Source: Bradymonas sp963697525
GTDB taxonomy: Bacteria > Myxococcota_A > Bradymonadia > Bradymonadales > Bradymonadaceae
NCBI GenBank assembly: GCA_963697525.1
Contig: OY969087.1
Location: 62,001-126,000, forward strand
DNA length: 64,000 nt
Direction of reading: 5' to 3'
Below are positions 27,001-36,469 of this stretch, one piece after another. The position numbers and the translations under genes are program-made. The notes beneath the pieces are model-generated. The model was given only the letters and a program-made list of their open reading frames with translations. It was not told the DNA's origin and made no database searches. Numbering within the stretch: the stretch's first letter is position 1; each line of letters opens with the position of its first letter.

Positions 27001-27371
27001 ATCGTCGAGATATAGGCGTTGTCGAAGGAGTTCAACGCCGCCTCGATACGCTCCACTGCTTGCGCGTCGATCTCCCAGCACGCCCCATCGACCTCGACCA
27101 CCTCCCGCGTCCGATGGGCGGTCAACACCGACTCGAGCAGCCGCCGCACCCGCATGGTCATCTCGGCAGCCGCTCGCCGGGTGAACGTGACCACCAAGAT
27201 CCGCTCGAGAGGTACACATTTGTCGCAGGCATCGCCCAACACCAGGTCGAGGACCAGGTGTTCGAGCGTGTAGGTCTTGCCGGTGCCCGCCGACGCGGCG
27301 ATGACGCACTTTCGTTCCGGCGAGAGCTCGGCGAGGACAGATGGCTTCTCGTATTTGACGGTCGGCTTCAT
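24027..27371 (-). CDS. recB: Exodeoxyribonuclease V subunit beta (RecB helicase-nuclease)
   Basis: 1114 aa. UvrD-type helicase core: Walker A ASAGTGKT at about 26-33, RILVVTFTRRAAAEMTMRVR, Walker B VALVDEFQDTDPLQWAIFEK, LFLIGDEKQSIYGFRGADLN, MTIHKSKGLEAEVVFVGG and LFYVAITRAKAKVFLPY. The C-terminal nuclease is intact: GYLHGFIDLLFEG with YFADWKSDS supplies the catalytic D...DxK, and a later IQAGVYTMALLRLLG matches the QxxxY motif. The start lies directly after the recC stop with GGAGG inside the end of recC. Confidence 0.94.
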   Translation of the reverse strand: MKPTVKYEKPSVLAELSPERKCVIAASAGTGKTYTLEHLVLDLVLGDACDKCVPLERILVVTFTRRAAAEMTMRVRRLLESVLTAHRTREVVEVDGACWEIDAQAVERIEAALNSFDNAYISTIHGFCQRLLKDYAFDNDQLFDVELVDDSELFEECFYEALRTTIANDPEHCKWLRGWMATGQDLETLYKDLSKIHSRGAFVDGGTDVLPEVPDGHRAYEVVEALARGEQFDKEKIKGDPGWAIRTIARQRFLPAVEEEIERRKQVDGIYTYQDMLQVVHDALERDRNLLDMLQAKFDVALVDEFQDTDPLQWAIFEKVFLADGGDHRLFLIGDEKQSIYGFRGADLNTYRAVVEDVKSAPLRRSWRSTEQLIDAYNTIFTSGFFSNGDVYTPDNCVMPSTTPPVRAQLCGDSAIELLEFDCEPKPNNGFITSAFVEKMTGCIEALLDEPPMLEPGKYLQPGDIYVLTRSNREADKFGDALRRRNIPYAFFRKPGLFKTDEARHVHELLCAIAQPGERSARRRAFIGPFFGVPLEDLEVFDASDTHGYGPREKLESWKAAARRHQFDDLFERILSESGLIRRELLLSSSERRLTNYRHIFEWLTELAATRHLGLEQLADELRAQIEGYADSEEGETDLQRLETDRSSVQIMTIHKSKGLEAEVVFVGGGFSSPYSRSTNKYQRMFTRRSGRVAAYDRSVLTTDGEARRVADELQEEYERVEREEAERLFYVAITRAKAKVFLPYVSEDIREKNDWKINYLLERLDGIAPKVPEDGTYHHISRVRFSADDSSIAKSRDQHIDLDDLADVIELERPRTPRQAFGKRAPTSDSRPFEDIAKDVRVLSSYSQLTTHSSERGDVVADDRAEEILPGGIEAGNCLHEVFEELDYTEVGDFDSAGAWLRAGASASLIDEKLATYGFEPAVYRDHLARLVFDTLNATIAPAHGPAVGRLAELRRERTRREARFVVPIPEQGPKSTVERGYLHGFIDLLFEGADNKIYFADWKSDSRIKGGDFSHASLAAHVSEEYRIQAGVYTMALLRLLGITDQQDYERRVGGFFYFFVRGMRPDRPRSGYYFERPSWAEIGELERRVHDAHLPLGESLHLPLPQSGAQQ

Positions 27372-30300
27372 TCAAGCCTCCTCGCGCGGATAAGCGGGAT
27401 GGTAGCCAAAGCGCTCCGCGATGAGCGCTTCGGCGTCGGGGTGCAGCGGGTAAGCTTCGTAGTCGCGGATGGGCCCGTATGCGACGTACATCCTCGACCA
27501 ACCGTTCCGCAGTTCAGCAAAGATGGCCTGAAAATCCACTGGTTTGCCGCCGGAGAAATTGTCGATGTACTCCCAGACGACTTCGTGGGGCAGGAGGTAT
27601 TCGTTGCTGTCGAATAGCAGCTCCTTCACACGAGCCTTCAACCAACTCTTGGCCACCTCCTGACCCAGCGCGGGAAACGGAAAGCTCACCGCAGAAGTGG
27701 ACTTTGGTGGTTTTTTCTTGGTCGTCAGCAGGAATCCGGTCCGTTGGCAGCCAGCGTAATTCTTTGCCGCTGCCGACAGCATGATGTGGTCGAGGTAGAG
27801 CCCAAGAGAGCTTCGAAATCGTTTAAGCGTTTTGTACGGCCCGTGTTTGGCTGGCGCGAAGAGGTGGGTGCCCGCCGGGTTGAGCGGGTGCGCCTTGCCG
27901 TAAAGCAGCACCTCGACCTTCTCGCCACCGGTCTCAGACGCTTCGAACTCGAGCCTCACCTCACCGAGATCTCGATAACGCTCTTCATTGACGCCGAAGC
28001 TCACCAACTCGGGCAATTGCCCCAACTGCATGTTAATGTTGTTCGGCCCCTGAATTCGGAGACTCTCCTTCCACAATTCGAGCAGGCCCATGTGCTTGGA
28101 GCGCACGGGCTCGGAGAAAATTTCAGTCGGCCAGGCTCCTTTCAGGATCTCCTGCTCGACATGACTCTCGTAGACCTCCTCGAGCCTCTGCCAGAACTCC
28201 TCGGCCGAGTCGCAACAGGCGCATACTTCGAGGAAGACATCCCGCGGCACAATCGCGTCTTGCAGATGCGAAGTGCTGAACGGCTCGTGCATGGCCGCAA
28301 AAACGTCGTCTTCGTCGTCGTAGATGCCGTACTTGGTCTTCGCCGCCGTCTGAAACGGCGTCTTCAGATAGGACACGAGCTTCGAGTAGTTGAGGCGAAT
28401 GCGCCTGTGCTCGACCTCCCTGGGAGTCGCCGGCGTCTTGTCCTCGTGCGACGGCTCGGGGCTCTTCGAGAGCCGCGTCTGCCACCGCAGCTTGCCGGCG
28501 AGCGACGAGTCTTGGCCGTCGAGAAAACGGCGAAAGGAGTTCACCTCCCATTCGCCGACTTCACGCTCGATGCGCTCGCGAAGCGCGTGCATGCGGGCCT
28601 CCTCGAAGGCTTCCGGATGCAGATTCGGGCCGAGTTCGTCATCGAGACGGTTGTAGCGCCGAAGCGGGTAGACACCGGTCAGACAGTCGCCTCCATCGGT
28701 GTCTGGCACCACGCCGAGCATGCGCTTGAGGTCGCTGATGAGCGACGACGGCGGAAGCTCGTTGCCCGTCGTCGACTCCCGCGCCACCCAGGACAGATGA
28801 ATGCCTCGGCGTGCCGACAGCAACAGCTCCAGGAAGTGAAATTTGTCGCGCTCACTGGGCAGGATATCCCCGCGCTGCCGCTTGGCGCGGCGAAGGTCGA
28901 GCACGTTCTCGGGGTCGAGCGCCGGGTATTTTCCTTCGCCCAGACCAAGCACGAAGATGTGCTCGAAGGGCAGGTTTCGAAGGTGCGCCGGCGTCGAAAC
29001 CACGACCCCGCCCACCAGTCGATGGTGGGTCCCGCTGACGAGCCGTTCCAGGCTCTCCAGCGCCAACAAATAGGCCGTGCGATAGGAAATCCGGTCGGAC
29101 TCGCCGCACAGCTCGGCAAGCTTCCCGAGCACGGTCTTAATGGCCGACTTCGCCGCAAGCTGCTTGCCGTAGTCGGCGTCCTCGGCGTCGGACGGGTGGA
29201 TATAGGCGTCGACGATGCGACCAAAAATCTGCGCCCATTCCTCCAGCGAGGCCGTCTTCGAGCGCAGCCACTCGGCGTCGGAGATGAGCGACTGTGCCAG
29301 GGCATACAGGCACGCAGCCGTGTCGACCTCGCCCTCGTCGACGTCCTCGGGACGGTAGTCGTCATCGCCGATGGTCACCCGCCAACGCGCCTCGTCGCCG
29401 GTGTCGGGGGCCGACAGAAACGAACCCAGCACCAGGCGCCGAAGGCCCTGCGTCCAGTTGAACAGGTCGCGCTCGATGTAGGTCTTCTCGTAGTGGTCCT
29501 TCTTGCTCGCCCCGTGGATGATGTGCAGCTCGCGCGCCCAGCGCACCCAGGTATCCGCGTCGATGTCGCGAAAGCGGCTTCGCACGTTCGGGTGGACGAG
29601 CAGGGCGAGGAACTCGCTTCGCCGAAACGAGCCAAAGGGCAGCGCGAGCAACATCTCGACCGCCTCGACCATCGGGCTTTTGACGCCCAGCGACACGCTG
29701 TTGATGTTGACGGGCAGGTCGTAGAAGCGCCGGAAGACCGAGCGCACCCGCGGGATGTATTTCGCGCTGCTGCCCGACGGAATCGCCACCGCGATATCGG
29801 AGAAGCGCAGGTTCTCGTCGCGGCTGACGAGCTTCCAGAATCTCGTTGGCGACCACCTCGACTTCGCGCTCGATGCTCGGGCAGGCCAGGCAGCGAACGG
29901 TGTCGTCGGCCTGGCGCACGTCGACCGGGGAGAGAGGCTGCCCGCCGTCCGCGGCCAGAAGCTCGGACGCGGCCTCGACCTCCGCCGACACCACGCGTAG
30001 TTGGGCATCTCCTCCGCCCGCAATCTCGTCCTGCAGGAGCTCCAGCACCGAGGCCGTGGCCCTCCGAGCGGCCGGCAGCTTCCAAAATGGCAGCGCTTCG
30101 CCATCGCCAGCAGGTTCGCCATCGACAACAGGTTCGCCATCGACAGCAGGGGTGAGCACTTGCTTCAGCGTATCGCGCCCCACATGCCCCCACTGCCGAA
30201 GCGCCGGATGCAGCGCGTCCGACGGCGCGTCGACCCACTCGCGCGCCGTTGGATTCACCAGGTACAGGTGAACGTCCGCCGACGAGCTCAGCTCCCGAAG

Positions 30301-31029
30301 AATGCGCAAGAACTCCTCGCCGAGCCCGGCAAACCCAAAGACGTGAAACGGCCGCTGGACGCGCTCGTGCGCCCGTTCTTTATACGCGTCGAACAGGTCG
30401 GCGAGCGGCATGAAACGCGCGCCACCGCGCTCCAAGACGCTCCCCTCCCCGACCAACTCTCGCCACAAATGGCCCTGCCAACGCTCGATACGCCGGTACT
30501 GCGGCTCGTCGAAAAAGAACTCCTCCTCGAGCCACCGCTCGAGCATCGCACGCCGCGAGAACGTGTACTCCTCGAAGACGGTGGCGATCTGGCGGGCGAG
30601 CTGGAAGCGCCGCGTATCACGCGGGTCGAACGTGTTACGGCTGGCCCCGCGCACCTCGACGTCGAGGTAGCGCCTCACCGCCGCCAGATCCGGATGCGCC
30701 ACGAACGCCTCGTCCATCAGGCGCTCGAGCAGCGCCACCTGCAAGATCCGACGCGTCAAAAGCTCGGGGCGCGCCTGCCCCCGACCGTCCTCCTCGCCGG
30801 CAATGAGGTCGGTCAGGTGATTCTGAAGCGTCCCGATCTTCAAGTTGCAGGCAGAGCCGCGACTCCTCGCCAGAAAAAGCTCGACATAGCTACCCATGTC
30901 GAGCGTGGGCACCAGCAGATCGACCGGCCGGGCAAACCGCAGCCCGCCAGCCCCCCGCTCCTCCTCGATATTCGAGGCGAGCTTGTCGGCCAGATTCTCG
31001 AAACGGTTCGAGTGGTAAACACCCAGCAT
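27372..31029 (-). CDS. recC: Exodeoxyribonuclease V subunit gamma (RecC), frameshifted in this sequence
   Basis: About 1218 residues if read through one frameshift. The start is taken at ATG 31029 (MLGVYHSNRFENLADKLA), the classical RecC beginning, rather than an upstream GTG. The N-terminal frame carries FHVFGFAGLGEEFLRILREL and EVEVVANEILEA. It then must shift by one base at about 29818-29835 to give RDENLRFSDIAVAIPSGSS, FRRFYDLPVNINSVSLG, and on to FVLGLGEGKYPALDPENVLD and LSARRGIHLSWVARE. Removing one base in CAGCCGCGAC restores ARQRDENLRFS. RecC recognises Chi and holds RecB and RecD. First in the recCBD operon, divergent from the defence operon at 31352. The shift may be a consensus error. 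Confidence 0.88.
30096..30149 (-). repeat. Three tandem 18-bp units inside recC
   Basis: Plus-strand units CTTCGCCATCGCCAGCAG, GTTCGCCATCGACAACAG and GTTCGCCATCGACAGCAG stand head to tail. On the coding strand they encode the hexamer VDGEP(V/A) repeated. The repeat length is a multiple of three, so copy number can vary without frameshift. It lies in a linker after the region containing RDTLKQVLTPA. Confidence 0.85.
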
Positions 31030-31351
31030 CGCATTCCCCAGCACCACGGTGGCCGAAGCGCCGAGAATACAAAGACAGCGAGCCGAGCCCCCTTAGGATG
31101 AAACAGGACAATTTGTGGCAGCTTATGCTTGTGCGCTGGGAGTGTCAACTTAGGCTACGCCAAGAAACAAGCTTCTTTTACCCCAATGCGATCAAAAATA
31201 ACGAAAATCGCTATCTATCGCACTGCTCACAGACGCAGCCCAGAAGGAGCGGGCGATTTGGGTTTGCGGTGTAAGACTCTCGACAACCTTCCCGCTGCGG
31301 CATACCATGCCGGAAATTCCGCGCGAACCCAGTTGAACGAGGGGAGTATTC
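31030..31351. promoter_or_regulatory. Divergent intergenic region between recC and the NERD-helicase operon
   Basis: The 322-base gap separates the leftward recCBD operon from the rightward five-gene operon, so both promoters must be here. An AT-rich stretch (AAAAATAACGAAAATCG near 31193, followed by CTATCTATCGC) is the best location for promoter or operator elements. I cannot define a -35/-10 pair with confidence. The ribosome site GAGGGGAG for the rightward gene is at about 31338-31345. Confidence 0.35.
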
Positions 31352-33061
31352 ATGGCTGTGATGATCCCGGACGAGCCGCCGCTGCAGAGCGGGTCCACTA
31401 AGTCGGAGGACCTGTTCTGGAAGGAGCTCAAGCACCAGCTTTCCGATGATTTTTACGTCTATCACAGCCTGCCGTACCTGACGAAAGATGGACGCCAGGG
31501 CGAGGTGGACTTTCTGGTGCTGCATCCCGAGTGGGGGATGATGAATATCGAGTGCAAGGGCTGGGGGGTCGAGCGCGCCAATAACGGCAAGTGGTACCGA
31601 CTGTACGGAAACGGCAATCGCAAGAAGCTCAAGCGAAGCCCGATGGAGCAGGCGCGCCAGCAGATCGAGGATATCGTCAGCGAGCTCGAGGGGCCAGCGC
31701 GCGAGGTGGTCGAGGACTGGTTTCCCCGGTTTCCCATCTTCTATTGCTGGGCGCTGGCGTTTCCGATGACGACGCGGCCCAAGATCAACCTGCCGCTCGA
31801 CCTGCAGCCCGAGGTGGTCATCGACGCCAAGCAGATGGCCGACAACCTCGAGGAGCGCGTCGTCGCGGCCTATAAGTTCCACGCCCAGAAGTTCGACGGG
31901 CGGGTACGCACCGTCTCCGAGGAGGAGTTCGAGGCGCTTCGCCACACCGTGATCAGCCCGACCATCCAGCTGCCACCGATCGCCGCGGCGCGCATCGCTC
32001 TGGAGAAGTCCCAGATCTTGCGCCTGTCGTCGGAGCAGGCCCAGATCATCCGCCAGCTCATGATCAACCGCCGCCTGCGGGTGACCGGGGGGGCGGGCAC
32101 CGGCAAGACCGTGCTGGCGATCCACGGCGCGAAGTTGCTTGCCCAGGAGGGAAAGCACGTCCTGCTCACCTGCTTTAACTCGGCGCTGTGCGATTACCTG
32201 CGTGATGTGGTCTCCAGCTGGCCGAACATGCCGGGCCGAGTCGACGTCTACAACTTCCACAAGCTGTGTGCGCAGGCGGGCTACGACCTTGGCGACGGGC
32301 TCGACTTTCCGAGCCGGGACGCGTCCATCGAGGAGCAACGGGCTTTCTGGCGAGAAAAGGCTCCTTTCGTGGCGCTCGACGCGCTCGAGAAAGGCGAGTT
32401 CTCGCTGGGCCCATGGGATGCGGTCATCGTCGACGAGGCGCAAGACTTTGCGCCCATGTGGTGGGACGTGCTCGAAGAGTGCCTTCGCCATCGGGAAGAC
32501 TCCAAGATGGTCGTGTTCTACGACGAGGCGCAGAATATCTTCGACCGCGAGAGCGCCATCCCCGACATCCCGGCGATCTTTCCGCTTCGCTACAACTTCC
32601 GAAATACCCGCGCCATCGCCGACGTCGTGCGCGAGCTGGGCGGGGTGACCATGGAGTCCCATCCGGAATGCCCGCCGGGAAAGGAGCCGGTCGTCTACCA
32701 ACAACCCGGCCCCACCAAGACGCGCCGGCAGGTCGGCGAGTTGCTCGAAAAGCTGCTCGAAAAGGACGAGGTCGAGCCGTCGCAAATCGCGATTTTGACC
32801 CCGCACACCCCCAAGAACTCCTCGCTCGAGGGCGCCACCGAACTCGGCGGCCACCGCGTCGTACACTCGGCGTCGCGGTGGTCCGACGGGGTGCTGCACT
32901 GCTCCATCAGCAGCTTCAAGGGCCTGGAGGCCGACATCGTCATCCTGGTGGACATCGACCCCACCGACGAGCGCTGCTCGGTCAACGCGCGCTACGTTGC
33001 CGCCTCGCGAGCGGTGTGGGGGCTATTCGTCTTCGAGAAGGGACACTGGTTAGAGCGGTGA
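31352..33061 (+). CDS. NERD nuclease-domain and UvrD-like superfamily I helicase
   Basis: 569 aa, ATG 31352 with GAGGGGAG upstream. The N-terminal NERD (nuclease-related) domain has QGEVDFLVLHPEWGMMNIEC with IECKGWG, i.e. the D...ExK core, at about 45-75. The helicase has Walker A GGAGTGKT at 246-253, LTCFNSALCDYLRD, Walker B AVIVDEAQDFAPMWWDVLE, VFYDEAQNIFD, LRYNFRNTRAIADVV, SSFKGLEADIVILVD and NARYVAASRAVWGLFVF. The UvrD core is compact. NERD-helicases occur often in defence islands; the likely role is recognition or degradation of foreign DNA. First gene of the five-gene run, 125 bases before the KAP gene. Confidence 0.88.
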   Translation: MAVMIPDEPPLQSGSTKSEDLFWKELKHQLSDDFYVYHSLPYLTKDGRQGEVDFLVLHPEWGMMNIECKGWGVERANNGKWYRLYGNGNRKKLKRSPMEQARQQIEDIVSELEGPAREVVEDWFPRFPIFYCWALAFPMTTRPKINLPLDLQPEVVIDAKQMADNLEERVVAAYKFHAQKFDGRVRTVSEEEFEALRHTVISPTIQLPPIAAARIALEKSQILRLSSEQAQIIRQLMINRRLRVTGGAGTGKTVLAIHGAKLLAQEGKHVLLTCFNSALCDYLRDVVSSWPNMPGRVDVYNFHKLCAQAGYDLGDGLDFPSRDASIEEQRAFWREKAPFVALDALEKGEFSLGPWDAVIVDEAQDFAPMWWDVLEECLRHREDSKMVVFYDEAQNIFDRESAIPDIPAIFPLRYNFRNTRAIADVVRELGGVTMESHPECPPGKEPVVYQQPGPTKTRRQVGELLEKLLEKDEVEPSQIAILTPHTPKNSSLEGATELGGHRVVHSASRWSDGVLHCSISSFKGLEADIVILVDIDPTDERCSVNARYVAASRAVWGLFVFEKGHWLER

Positions 33062-33185
33062 GCGCGCTCGACGACGTCTCACTCAACATGGACTTTTATG
33101 ATGCACTCGGCATTGGAATGTCGGTGAATTCAACGCCCGCGGCACGAGCAATGCCCGACGAATGATAATATCAGAGAGGGAAACC

Positions 33186-35108
33186 ATGAATCACTTCAAG
33201 CTTATCGATCGGCCGCTCGACTCCATCGAGCACGAATCTCTTGGCTTCAAGGACTATGCTCACGTACTGAGCGACTTCATTAGGAGCTGTGAGACGCCAC
33301 TTACCATCGGGATTCAAGGCGATTGGGGCATCGGCAAGACGAGCTTACTCAACATGGTCGCCGAAGACCTCACGCCTGAGGATGGCCGTGCTCGACAGTA
33401 TCCGGTCGTCTACCTCAACACCTGGCAATACGCTCAGTTCAACAGCGAGGAGATGCTCGGCGCCGTGATCCTTCGGGGACTGATCGAGGAGATCAAGACG
33501 GTATTTCATGATCGGCGAAAACACATCGTGGACGGCGCCAAGAAGCTTTTTTCTGGCCTGGTGAGCGCTGCGGATCAACTCGCCAAGAACCGCTATGGCG
33601 TCAGCGTCCGCGCCGCTGCCGACGCCGCGTCTAATGACGGCATTGATCTCGGTGTTACCAACTCAGCCGCGCTTGTCCGCGACTACAAGTCGAAGTTCGA
33701 GCAGCTCGTCGATGAGCTGATTGAGGAGGATTGGTGCAAGCTTGTGGTGATGATCGACGATCTCGATCGTTTGCGCCCCGAGAGGGCCTTGGAGCTTCTC
33801 GAGGTCATGAAGAACTTCCTCGATGTTCCCAATTGTGTTTTCGTGCTCGCCGTCGATTACGCTGTGATTCAACGCGGCGTTCGCGCCAAGTTTGGCACTG
33901 AAACTCAAGCGCGCCACGGCAAGTCGTTCTTTGACAAAATTATTCAGATTCCGTTCAACATGCCGGTCAGCTCGTACCACGTGGATCGGTACATCCTCTC
34001 GCTGATGGGCTGGCAATACGACCCGCACCGCCGCGAATATATCAAGGCATACACCGGCGAGGATGCCGATAAGTTCTTCCTTCGCATCCGCAACACATCA
34101 CTGAAAACCGAGGACGCCGATTACTTCTCGAACATGACCCAACTGACCGTTGGAAACAATCCCAGAAGCATCAAACGCGCGGTCAACTATGCCAACCTAT
34201 TGCGCATGGTCGTCAAGCGCACCCGTTCCGGATCAGGCCACACCTGGAAGCTCGACGACGCCAAAATCACCTATGCGCTTGCCTGTATGCAACTCGCCTG
34301 GCCCGAGCTATTCAACTACTTCGCTGAGAAGCCTGTCCCCTCGACGATCGACAAACTCGAAGACTGGGCATATTTGGAATCCCTTCCTCATGCACGCGCT
34401 CTATTCGATCGCGTCGGAGAAGTTCAAAGTTTAAAGAGCAACATCACCGGCTTCTTCGACGAGCTGGTCTACCTCATCGACAGGAACCAAGATGGCCAGA
34501 TCAGTACCAAAGAGTTCGAGCCCATCTGGACAATCATGGATGAGGCAAACCTGACATCGGTGCCGCTTCAAGATGATAACGAGGTGTGGGAGGAATTCTC
34601 CGAGCGCGCCCTCCAGCTCAATCAGGACAGCTCGCGCCCTTGGCCCGCCGAACAAATCGGCGCAACGGTGCGCCTCTTTCGACGAGGCGACTCGAAGTGG
34701 AGCAATCGCGTCTTTTTTAAGATTCTGCCGGCCGGAAAACGGTTCTACAACCTGACCTGGGACGACTTGCAGATCGGCTCACTCGCCACCACTAAGTCGG
34801 AACCCATACAACTCTACCTCAAAGGAGATCCCCAACAGCTCGCCAGTGCAGTCTCCGGTCACACCCGCCGATACATCGAAGACGTTACCGGAATCGGTCA
34901 CTATGGTACTGGCAACACAAAAGTCGATATTCGGCGATTGCTAAGCTGCTCCTCCGAGCAGCAAGTGACGGTGATGAACGATCTACTCACGTCGCTGTTA
35001 GCACTGCCGTACTCTTCTGGAGACACGACTCAAATCGTCACAAACACCGACAACGCTTATGTGCCCCCCAAGCAAGGGCTGGCCGAAAGCTCAACTGTCG
35101 CTGGTTGA
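33186..35108 (+). CDS. KAP-family P-loop NTPase with an EF-hand-type loop
   Basis: 640 aa from ATG 33186 (AGAGAGGGAAACC upstream). Walker A GDWGIGKTS is at about 45-53, Walker B is KLVVMIDDLDRLRPERALEL, followed by NCVFVLAVDYAVIQRGV, all diagnostic of KAP NTPases. The transmembrane pair often inserted in KAP proteins is not evident, so it may be cytosolic. At residues 432-443 there is DRNQDGQISTKE, a perfect EF-hand calcium-loop pattern (D-x-N-x-DG-x-I-x-x-x-E), flanked by helices. KAP NTPases appear in several defence operons as signalling or assembly ATPases. The gene is 30 bases before the next one and in the same direction. Confidence 0.85.
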   Translation: MNHFKLIDRPLDSIEHESLGFKDYAHVLSDFIRSCETPLTIGIQGDWGIGKTSLLNMVAEDLTPEDGRARQYPVVYLNTWQYAQFNSEEMLGAVILRGLIEEIKTVFHDRRKHIVDGAKKLFSGLVSAADQLAKNRYGVSVRAAADAASNDGIDLGVTNSAALVRDYKSKFEQLVDELIEEDWCKLVVMIDDLDRLRPERALELLEVMKNFLDVPNCVFVLAVDYAVIQRGVRAKFGTETQARHGKSFFDKIIQIPFNMPVSSYHVDRYILSLMGWQYDPHRREYIKAYTGEDADKFFLRIRNTSLKTEDADYFSNMTQLTVGNNPRSIKRAVNYANLLRMVVKRTRSGSGHTWKLDDAKITYALACMQLAWPELFNYFAEKPVPSTIDKLEDWAYLESLPHARALFDRVGEVQSLKSNITGFFDELVYLIDRNQDGQISTKEFEPIWTIMDEANLTSVPLQDDNEVWEEFSERALQLNQDSSRPWPAEQIGATVRLFRRGDSKWSNRVFFKILPAGKRFYNLTWDDLQIGSLATTKSEPIQLYLKGDPQQLASAVSGHTRRYIEDVTGIGHYGTGNTKVDIRRLLSCSSEQQVTVMNDLLTSLLALPYSSGDTTQIVTNTDNAYVPPKQGLAESSTVAG

Positions 35109-35137
35109 TTCGCTGACGCATTTGTTCGGAGCATCTC

Positions 35138-36469
35138 TTGGCAGCACCACCTGACACATCAATGCCGGCCGGCTTCTTCTTCACTCTGCCCGACCCCGAC
35201 CTGCAGCAAACGGGCTCGCGTGACCCGTTGGGCTTCGAGATCTTGTGGACCCACTTTGGCGCGCGCGTGGTGCCGCATTTTTCGACGGTCAGCCGGGGGG
35301 CCACCAACTTCGGGGTGTGCCTGACGCTTATCTGGCTGGTCGACTCGTACCTCGAGAAGCGACAGCTCCAGGTGTTTCGCGTCGACACGAACACGCGTCC
35401 GGCCCGCGACGGTCTGCTGGTCGCCGCCGAGACGCTGTCGGTGTTGTCGGCGATTCGACACTTCGGCCACGAGCTCGAGGGCGGGGTGCTCGGAAGCCTC
35501 AACGGCCGGCGGCGCATGCAGCAATTCGACGGCTCGCCGCCGGTGGGCCCGTTTGGCGACCAGCAACTCTTGGCTCGGCAGCTCAACCTGGGTGTGTTTG
35601 GCCGGTATCGCGGCGCGCTGTACTCGATGGGCCTTCTCGATGGGCGCACCCACCTCGCACCGGCGGCGCGCCTCGAACTCGCCGAGGCGTTCGACCGCCT
35701 GCGGCCGCTGCAGTCGCTCGTGCATCGCTTCTTCGACGGCCTTGTCGAGGCCGACGAACACACACGCAGCTTCGGCGAGTTCGCGGCTGCGGAGGCCGAT
35801 GGGCGTACAGGCTCGGAGTGGATGGCCGCGCTTCGCGAGGCGCCCATCCGACGGCTCTTCGCGCCTGTTTTGGTGCAGGCGGCGCAGGTCGCGCCCGAGT
35901 CCGACACCCTCATTCGGTGCATCTACGCCAAAGTCTCGGCCCAGGACAGCTCGCCTGCGGATGCGGACGCGCTGTTGGCCGGCCTGCTGGAGAGCCTGGA
36001 CGACCCGGACGCACGCGAGCGGGTACGGGATGTGCGCCGTCTGGAGGCGATCTTACAGCGCGTCGACCGGCTCTTCGATCACCTGTGGTCGGTCGACCAT
36101 ATCGACGAAGCCTCGGTCGGCCCCGTCGTCGACGAGCTGTGGGAGGGGGCCGACGGACTCGAATTGCTGCTCCACCGCTCGTCGACCACCGGCATGGTGC
36201 GCGAGCGCCTCGAAGGACTGGCCAAGGTGCTCGAGCAGGCAACGCCGCTCGGCGTCGTGGCTGCGCTGGTGGAGCAGTACCACCGCGACATCGTCGCCGA
36301 GAGCCGCGGGGCGACGCCCTGGGTGGCCATCGAGGCCGGCCGGGTGACGGTGCTCAACGCCGGCTACGGGGCGCCGGCGAAGCTCGACCGACGCGGCTGG
36401 CGGCGCGCCTATTACGTGCCCTCCATCGCCGACTTCAAACGCGAGATCGAGGAGGTCTACCAGCCATGA
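35138..36469 (+). CDS. Hypothetical protein of the PLD/helicase operon (443 aa)
   Basis: I do not recognise the family. The reading frame opens at 35138 (MAAPPDTSMPAGFFFTLPDP); an internal ATG (MPAGFFF) is an alternative. The N-terminal third is mixed alpha/beta (PLGFEILWTHFGARVVPHFS, ATNFGVCLTLIWLVDSYLEK). The centre is helical and acidic (LLESLDDPDARERVRDVRRL). The C-terminal end GRVTVLNAGYGAPAKLDRRG, then RRAYYVPSIADFKREIEEVY, looks like a small folded domain. No catalytic motif is obvious. Its stop overlaps the PLD gene start (ATGA), so the two proteins are probably made in equal amounts and work together. Confidence 0.8.
   Translation: MAAPPDTSMPAGFFFTLPDPDLQQTGSRDPLGFEILWTHFGARVVPHFSTVSRGATNFGVCLTLIWLVDSYLEKRQLQVFRVDTNTRPARDGLLVAAETLSVLSAIRHFGHELEGGVLGSLNGRRRMQQFDGSPPVGPFGDQQLLARQLNLGVFGRYRGALYSMGLLDGRTHLAPAARLELAEAFDRLRPLQSLVHRFFDGLVEADEHTRSFGEFAAAEADGRTGSEWMAALREAPIRRLFAPVLVQAAQVAPESDTLIRCIYAKVSAQDSSPADADALLAGLLESLDDPDARERVRDVRRLEAILQRVDRLFDHLWSVDHIDEASVGPVVDELWEGADGLELLLHRSSTTGMVRERLEGLAKVLEQATPLGVVAALVEQYHRDIVAESRGATPWVAIEAGRVTVLNAGYGAPAKLDRRGWRRAYYVPSIADFKREIEEVYQP

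Noticed and set aside
30096..30149. Short tandem repeats considered as a CRISPR array
   Set aside because: Units are head to tail with no spacers and lie inside recC.
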